Source: Planctomycetaceae bacterium (GTDB lineage: Bacteria > Planctomycetota > Planctomycetia > Pirellulales > Thermoguttaceae). From it: 9,520 nt of DNA. Both the position numbers and the translations under genes were made by a program. How positions within the stretch are numbered: the first letter of the stretch is position 1; every line of letters begins with the position of its first letter. Where the stretch lies: NCBI GenBank assembly GCA_003532715.1, contig DOEZ01000287.1, forward strand, positions 1 to 9,520, written 5' to 3'. The notes beneath the pieces are model-generated. The model saw only the letters and a program-made list of their open reading frames with translations, made no database searches and was not told the DNA's origin. Positions 6,994 through 9,520 of this stretch are shown one piece after another.

Positions 6994-7022
6994 TTGAGTT
7001 TTCGCGCCCGGCGCGTTAGACT
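6994..7022 (+). promoter_or_regulatory. Candidate sigma70-type promoter
   Basis: TTGAGT (6994-6999) and TAGACT (7017-7022) are separated by exactly 17 bases. Each matches the -35 or -10 consensus at four of six positions. The spacer contains a perfect palindrome, CGCGCC-C-GGCGCG (7003-7015), which could be an operator or chance in GC-rich DNA. Transcription would start about 70 bases upstream of the ATG at 7103. Confidence 0.3.
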
Positions 7023-7102
7023 TCGTGACGTTTCCCGGAAGTCTTATGTCTCTGGGGTCATGGAAGCGCAACTAGGCAGCAAGTAGGAATCGAGGCGAGA
7101 AG

Positions 7103-7852
7103 ATGCTTGGTACTCTTGGAATCATTCAGACGTGGTCCGGCGTGGAGGGCAGCCGTGGCACGGCGGCGCGACGCCTGGGAGGCAAGTCAGTGTTGGAGTG
7201 GGTCGTGCGTCGCATGACCGATTGCCAGCAACTCGACGGCGTGGTTGTCTTGTCGGATGCCCGATCGACAAGTCGGCGCCTTTCCTCGCTGGTTCCGTCC
7301 GACGTTCCGATCGTGTCGGTCGAGGGTGACGATCCGTTGCGGCGGTTCGTGGCCGCCACGGAGCAGTATCGTTGCGAAGGGGTCGTTCGCGTGCGAGCGG
7401 ACCAGCCGTTTGTCGATCCCATGCTGATCGATCGGCTGGTGACGACGGCTCAATCGCAGCCTTCGTGCGACTACGTGAGCTATTGCTCGCGCGATGGCCG
7501 GCCCACCATTCTTTCGTCGATCGGCGTTTTCGGCGAGTGGATCAGCACCGAGGCGTTGCGTCGGGCGGATCGCAAGGCGACCTCGTCGGACGACCGTCGC
7601 GAGGTGACGTCGTTCATCCATGGCCACCCCGAGCAGTTCAAGCTGCGGCTGATTCCCGCCCCGGCCCAGGTGGACCGCGACGACGTGCGATTGACGATCG
7701 ACATTGAAGAGGACTGGGAGCATCTTCTGACGATTGTCGACGCCTTGGGGCCGGAAGAACTCGATTGGCGACGGATTGCCAATCTGTTGGACCACCAGCC
7801 GGCGTTGCGCAGCCGTATGGCGGCGTTGAACCGTGAGTCGGCCCGATCTTGA
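7103..7852 (+). CDS. Nucleotidyltransferase-like protein (SpsF / CMP-sugar synthetase fold)
   Basis: The 249-residue protein has the layout of the SpsF/acylneuraminate cytidylyltransferase family: GIIQ at residues 6-9, 'GGKSVLEWVVRRM' (26-38), a strand with VVVLSD (47-52), the metal-site region 'VRVRADQPFVDPMLID' (95-110, D100), 'DRREVTSFIHGHPEQF' (164-179), and the C-terminal 'VRLTIDIEEDWEHLL' (195-209, D200). In working relatives the N-terminal loop reads like RMGSTRLPGK and holds the nucleotide. Here that place reads TWSGVEGSRGTAARR, so catalysis is uncertain. By family knowledge such enzymes make CMP- or NDP-activated sugars for cell-surface polysaccharide. The ATG at 7103 has GAGG at 7092-7095 with seven-base spacing. 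A GT2 gene begins 33 nt after the stop, so the two are probably co-transcribed in a glycan pathway. It could instead be a catalytically dead paralogue with a binding role. Confidence 0.78.
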   Translation: MLGTLGIIQTWSGVEGSRGTAARRLGGKSVLEWVVRRMTDCQQLDGVVVLSDARSTSRRLSSLVPSDVPIVSVEGDDPLRRFVAATEQYRCEGVVRVRADQPFVDPMLIDRLVTTAQSQPSCDYVSYCSRDGRPTILSSIGVFGEWISTEALRRADRKATSSDDRREVTSFIHGHPEQFKLRLIPAPAQVDRDDVRLTIDIEEDWEHLLTIVDALGPEELDWRRIANLLDHQPALRSRMAALNRESARS

Positions 7853-7885
7853 CAAGCGGCGCCCAGGTCGCGAGGTTTGCGCTGC

Positions 7886-9013
7886 ATGTTGGTCCATTTG
7901 GTCATTTTGAATCGCAATGGTCGAGCGTCGCTGGCCGAGTGTCTGCCTTCGGTGCTGCTTGCGGCCCGAAGGTCCCGGCATCGGTGCGATATCGCCGTGG
8001 TCGACAACGATTCGAGTGGCGATTCGGGTGCATGGTTGGCCGAACATTTTCCCTCGGTCCGAGTGATTCGTAGGCCGGATCGCGGCCGGTGCGGCCATAA
8101 CGAGTTCGTCGGGACTCTGTCCGGCCGCATCGCCGTGCTCTTGGACGGCGACGTACGGCTTGCCGAGGAAAGCATCGATCCACTCGTCGAGCCGTTGTTG
8201 GCCGAGCAGTCGGATTGTCTCATGACGGTTCCCCTGTGCCGCCGGTTCGGCGAGGAGCGGTACGAGGGTTTTCGGACAGCCGTCGGGTGGCAATGGGGAC
8301 TTGTGCAACCGACGGCCCATTTCCCGGGCCATGTGGCCGGAATCGACCGGCCGGGACCAACGGCCTCGGCCGGAAAGGTCATGGCGATCGACTGCCGCAA
8401 GTTTCTGGAACTGGGCGGATTCGACCCGCTCTATCTGCCCGGACCGTTCGAGGATTTCGATTTCGCATTTCGCGGCTTCCTGCGCGGCTACTGGGCGTGC
8501 TACGTGCCCGAGTCGCTTTGCTGGCATTGCGGCCCGACTGGCCTCGGCGGACCGATCGGCCGCGAGGATTTCGCTCGGCTGGCTTTGCGGAACGTGCTGC
8601 TATTCGAGTGGAAGAACCTTCGGGATCCGATGCACGTAGCCCGGTGCCTGCTGGGCCTAGTCGCGCGATGGGGCCTGGAGGTGGCGACCATGCCCTGGAC
8701 GTCGCCGGATCGGCGGTGGGTGTTGAACGGCGCGCTGGCGGCGGCCGTGCGGCGGTACCAGCGGAGCCGAGCGGCGACCGCCGAGAAATCGGACTCCGGT
8801 CGAATGTCCGGCGACTGTGGATGCCGTCTCAAGACCACGCTATGGCGCGAACGCGAGTTTTTTGAACGTTTCTCGCCCGAGAGGATGGCCGACGCCGCAG
8901 CGAAGGAATGTGGAACGACGCCGACAACCGCGACTCGAAAAACGGCTGCTCTTCCGATGATTTCGGGACCGAAGTTTCAGGCGGCATCGCGCGAGGCTGG
9001 TCGGGTACGTTAG
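7886..9013 (+). CDS. Family 2 glycosyltransferase
   Basis: The 375-residue protein has a GT-A fold. VHLVILNRNGRASLAECLPS (3-22) is the first strand and loop. VVDNDSSGDS (38-47) is the nucleotide-binding motif, and LDGDV with D87 and D89 is the DXD metal site. GGFDPLYLPGPFEDFDFAFR (177-196) carries the ED motif expected to include the catalytic base. 'SLCWHCGPTG' (210-219) is like the His-rich element after it in related inverting enzymes. These transferases move a sugar from a nucleotide donor onto a lipid- or polysaccharide-bound acceptor. The frame opens at a TTG (7877), but the ATG at 7886, ten bases after GAGG (7872-7875), is the better start. The gene follows the SpsF-like gene by 33 nt. 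The last 50 residues or so (from about 325) are low-complexity and not typical of the family. No TM segment is evident. Donor and acceptor are unknown. Confidence 0.88.
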   Translation: MLVHLVILNRNGRASLAECLPSVLLAARRSRHRCDIAVVDNDSSGDSGAWLAEHFPSVRVIRRPDRGRCGHNEFVGTLSGRIAVLLDGDVRLAEESIDPLVEPLLAEQSDCLMTVPLCRRFGEERYEGFRTAVGWQWGLVQPTAHFPGHVAGIDRPGPTASAGKVMAIDCRKFLELGGFDPLYLPGPFEDFDFAFRGFLRGYWACYVPESLCWHCGPTGLGGPIGREDFARLALRNVLLFEWKNLRDPMHVARCLLGLVARWGLEVATMPWTSPDRRWVLNGALAAAVRRYQRSRAATAEKSDSGRMSGDCGCRLKTTLWREREFFERFSPERMADAAAKECGTTPTTATRKTAALPMISGPKFQAASREAGRVR

Positions 9014-9068
9014 AAGGCGACAGCGCGGTCCTCAAGAACCCACTGGAGCCGATCGCTTCGTCGTCATT

Positions 9069-9520
9069 CTACGGGGCGATTCGCTCGACCACGGCTTCCC
9101 AGAGCTTGTCTCCCGAGAGGCCGTTCGTCATGATCACCACCCCCGAGCCGCGCTGCGGATCGAATTCGTTGTAGCAACGGAATCCCGACCCGTTCGTGCC
9201 GCCGTGATAGATGCGATCGCCAAGCGGTGTGGCGTCGATGTGCCATCCAAGGCCGAAATAGACGTCGTCCGACACGGCGGGCGAACATCGCTTGATCGGT
9301 TTTCGCCCATCGGCCTGGAACTCGCGGGTGAGCATTTCTTTGACCGTCTCGCGACTCAGCGAATGTTCGGCCGACCGGTCGGGCCGCATCATCTCGATCT
9401 GAAACAACGCGTATTCCGAGGGCGTCGTGAACAGCGAGGCGGCCGAATTAGCTTCGAGGAACCGGGGCTTCGCCGTCTTGACGTTGCCCTGCTCGTCGTG
9501 GCCCGCCGCCGCGAGTTGCT
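9069..9520 (-). CDS. Serine hydrolase of the class C beta-lactamase family, C-terminal part
   Basis: The visible 150 residues form the C-terminal half, and the frame continues off the right edge, so the 5' part is missing. 'SAASLFTTPSEYALFQIEMM' is the usual segment 'ASLxTTxxDyarF' of beta-lactamase/esterase-type proteins. HGG (codons at 9198-9206) in 'DRIYHGGTNGSGF' is the third active-site motif (KTG/HXG equivalent), and it is followed by a terminal strand 'GSGVVIMTNG'. The SxxK and YxN motifs would lie in the missing part. Family members are periplasmic or secreted peptidases or esterases, and true beta-lactamases are a minority. It is convergent with the glycosyltransferase gene, with 55 bases between the two stops, and no terminator hairpin is obvious there. 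Confidence 0.85.
   Translation of the reverse strand, partial: QLAAAGHDEQGNVKTAKPRFLEANSAASLFTTPSEYALFQIEMMRPDRSAEHSLSRETVKEMLTREFQADGRKPIKRCSPAVSDDVYFGLGWHIDATPLGDRIYHGGTNGSGFRCYNEFDPQRGSGVVIMTNGLSGDKLWEAVVERIAP

Larger units (their letters stand above)
6578..7102. other. Divergent intergenic region of 525 bp
   Basis: This region separates the minus-strand DUF6798-like gene from the plus-strand nucleotidyltransferase-like gene, so it should hold promoters for both. I see one long hairpin repeat (6896-6952), a candidate promoter (6994-7022) with a short palindrome in its spacer, and a small hairpin in the presumed leader (7018-7044). A run of eight T at 6724-6731 has no stem before it. An open frame at 6739-6954 encodes nothing recognisable and runs into the hairpin, so I do not call it a gene. 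Confidence 0.6.

Noticed and set aside
7187..8527. 446-codon minus-strand ORF opposite the nucleotidyltransferase and glycosyltransferase genes
   Set aside because: Spans two well-supported genes on the other strand; Arg/Gln/His-rich composition is typical of GC-rich antisense frames.

Overview
The window is high-GC DNA that most resembles a planctomycete of the Pirellulales kind. This is inferred from protein architecture, not from a marker gene. The clues are a PadR regulator paired with a membrane protein carrying a secretin-like (STN) domain, a large DUF6798-like membrane protein, a GC-rich 'AGCCCGAAGCGC…' hairpin of a type I associate with planctomycete intergenic regions, and long gene spacings with dispersed palindromes. 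No rRNA, tRNA, CRISPR array, transposase or integrase was seen.

Layout. (1) 24-1540, + strand: a PadR-family repressor followed after 17 nt by a one-pass membrane protein (helical N-terminal domain, one TM, STN/secretin-like exterior). They look like one transcription unit and possibly a membrane-to-DNA signalling pair. (2) 1559-1635: a long imperfect palindrome between two convergent genes. (3) 1649-6577, all on the - strand, read from right to left: a polytopic DUF6798-like membrane protein; a second, homologous copy of the palindrome; an exported alpha/beta-hydrolase (lipase-like); a PlsC-type acyltransferase; a roughly 65-bp relic matching the 3' end of the lipase gene; and a small four-TM protein. 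The lipase and acyltransferase are both lipid-acting, but their gaps (about 150 bp) make a tight operon uncertain. (4) 6578-7102: a 525-bp divergent intergenic region with a 20-bp-arm hairpin and a candidate promoter. (5) 7103-9013, + strand: a nucleotidyltransferase-like (SpsF/CMP-sugar synthetase fold) protein and a family 2 glycosyltransferase 33 nt downstream, probably a two-gene surface-glycan unit. (6) 9069-9520, - strand: the C-terminal part of a class C beta-lactamase-like serine hydrolase that continues beyond the window.

The points most worth a second look are the PadR/STN-membrane-protein pair, the two homologous palindromes with equal 33-nt loops, the duplicated lipase 3' end that flanks the acyltransferase gene, and the degenerate nucleotide-binding loop in the SpsF-like protein. 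I found no clearly new multi-gene defence or mobile system.
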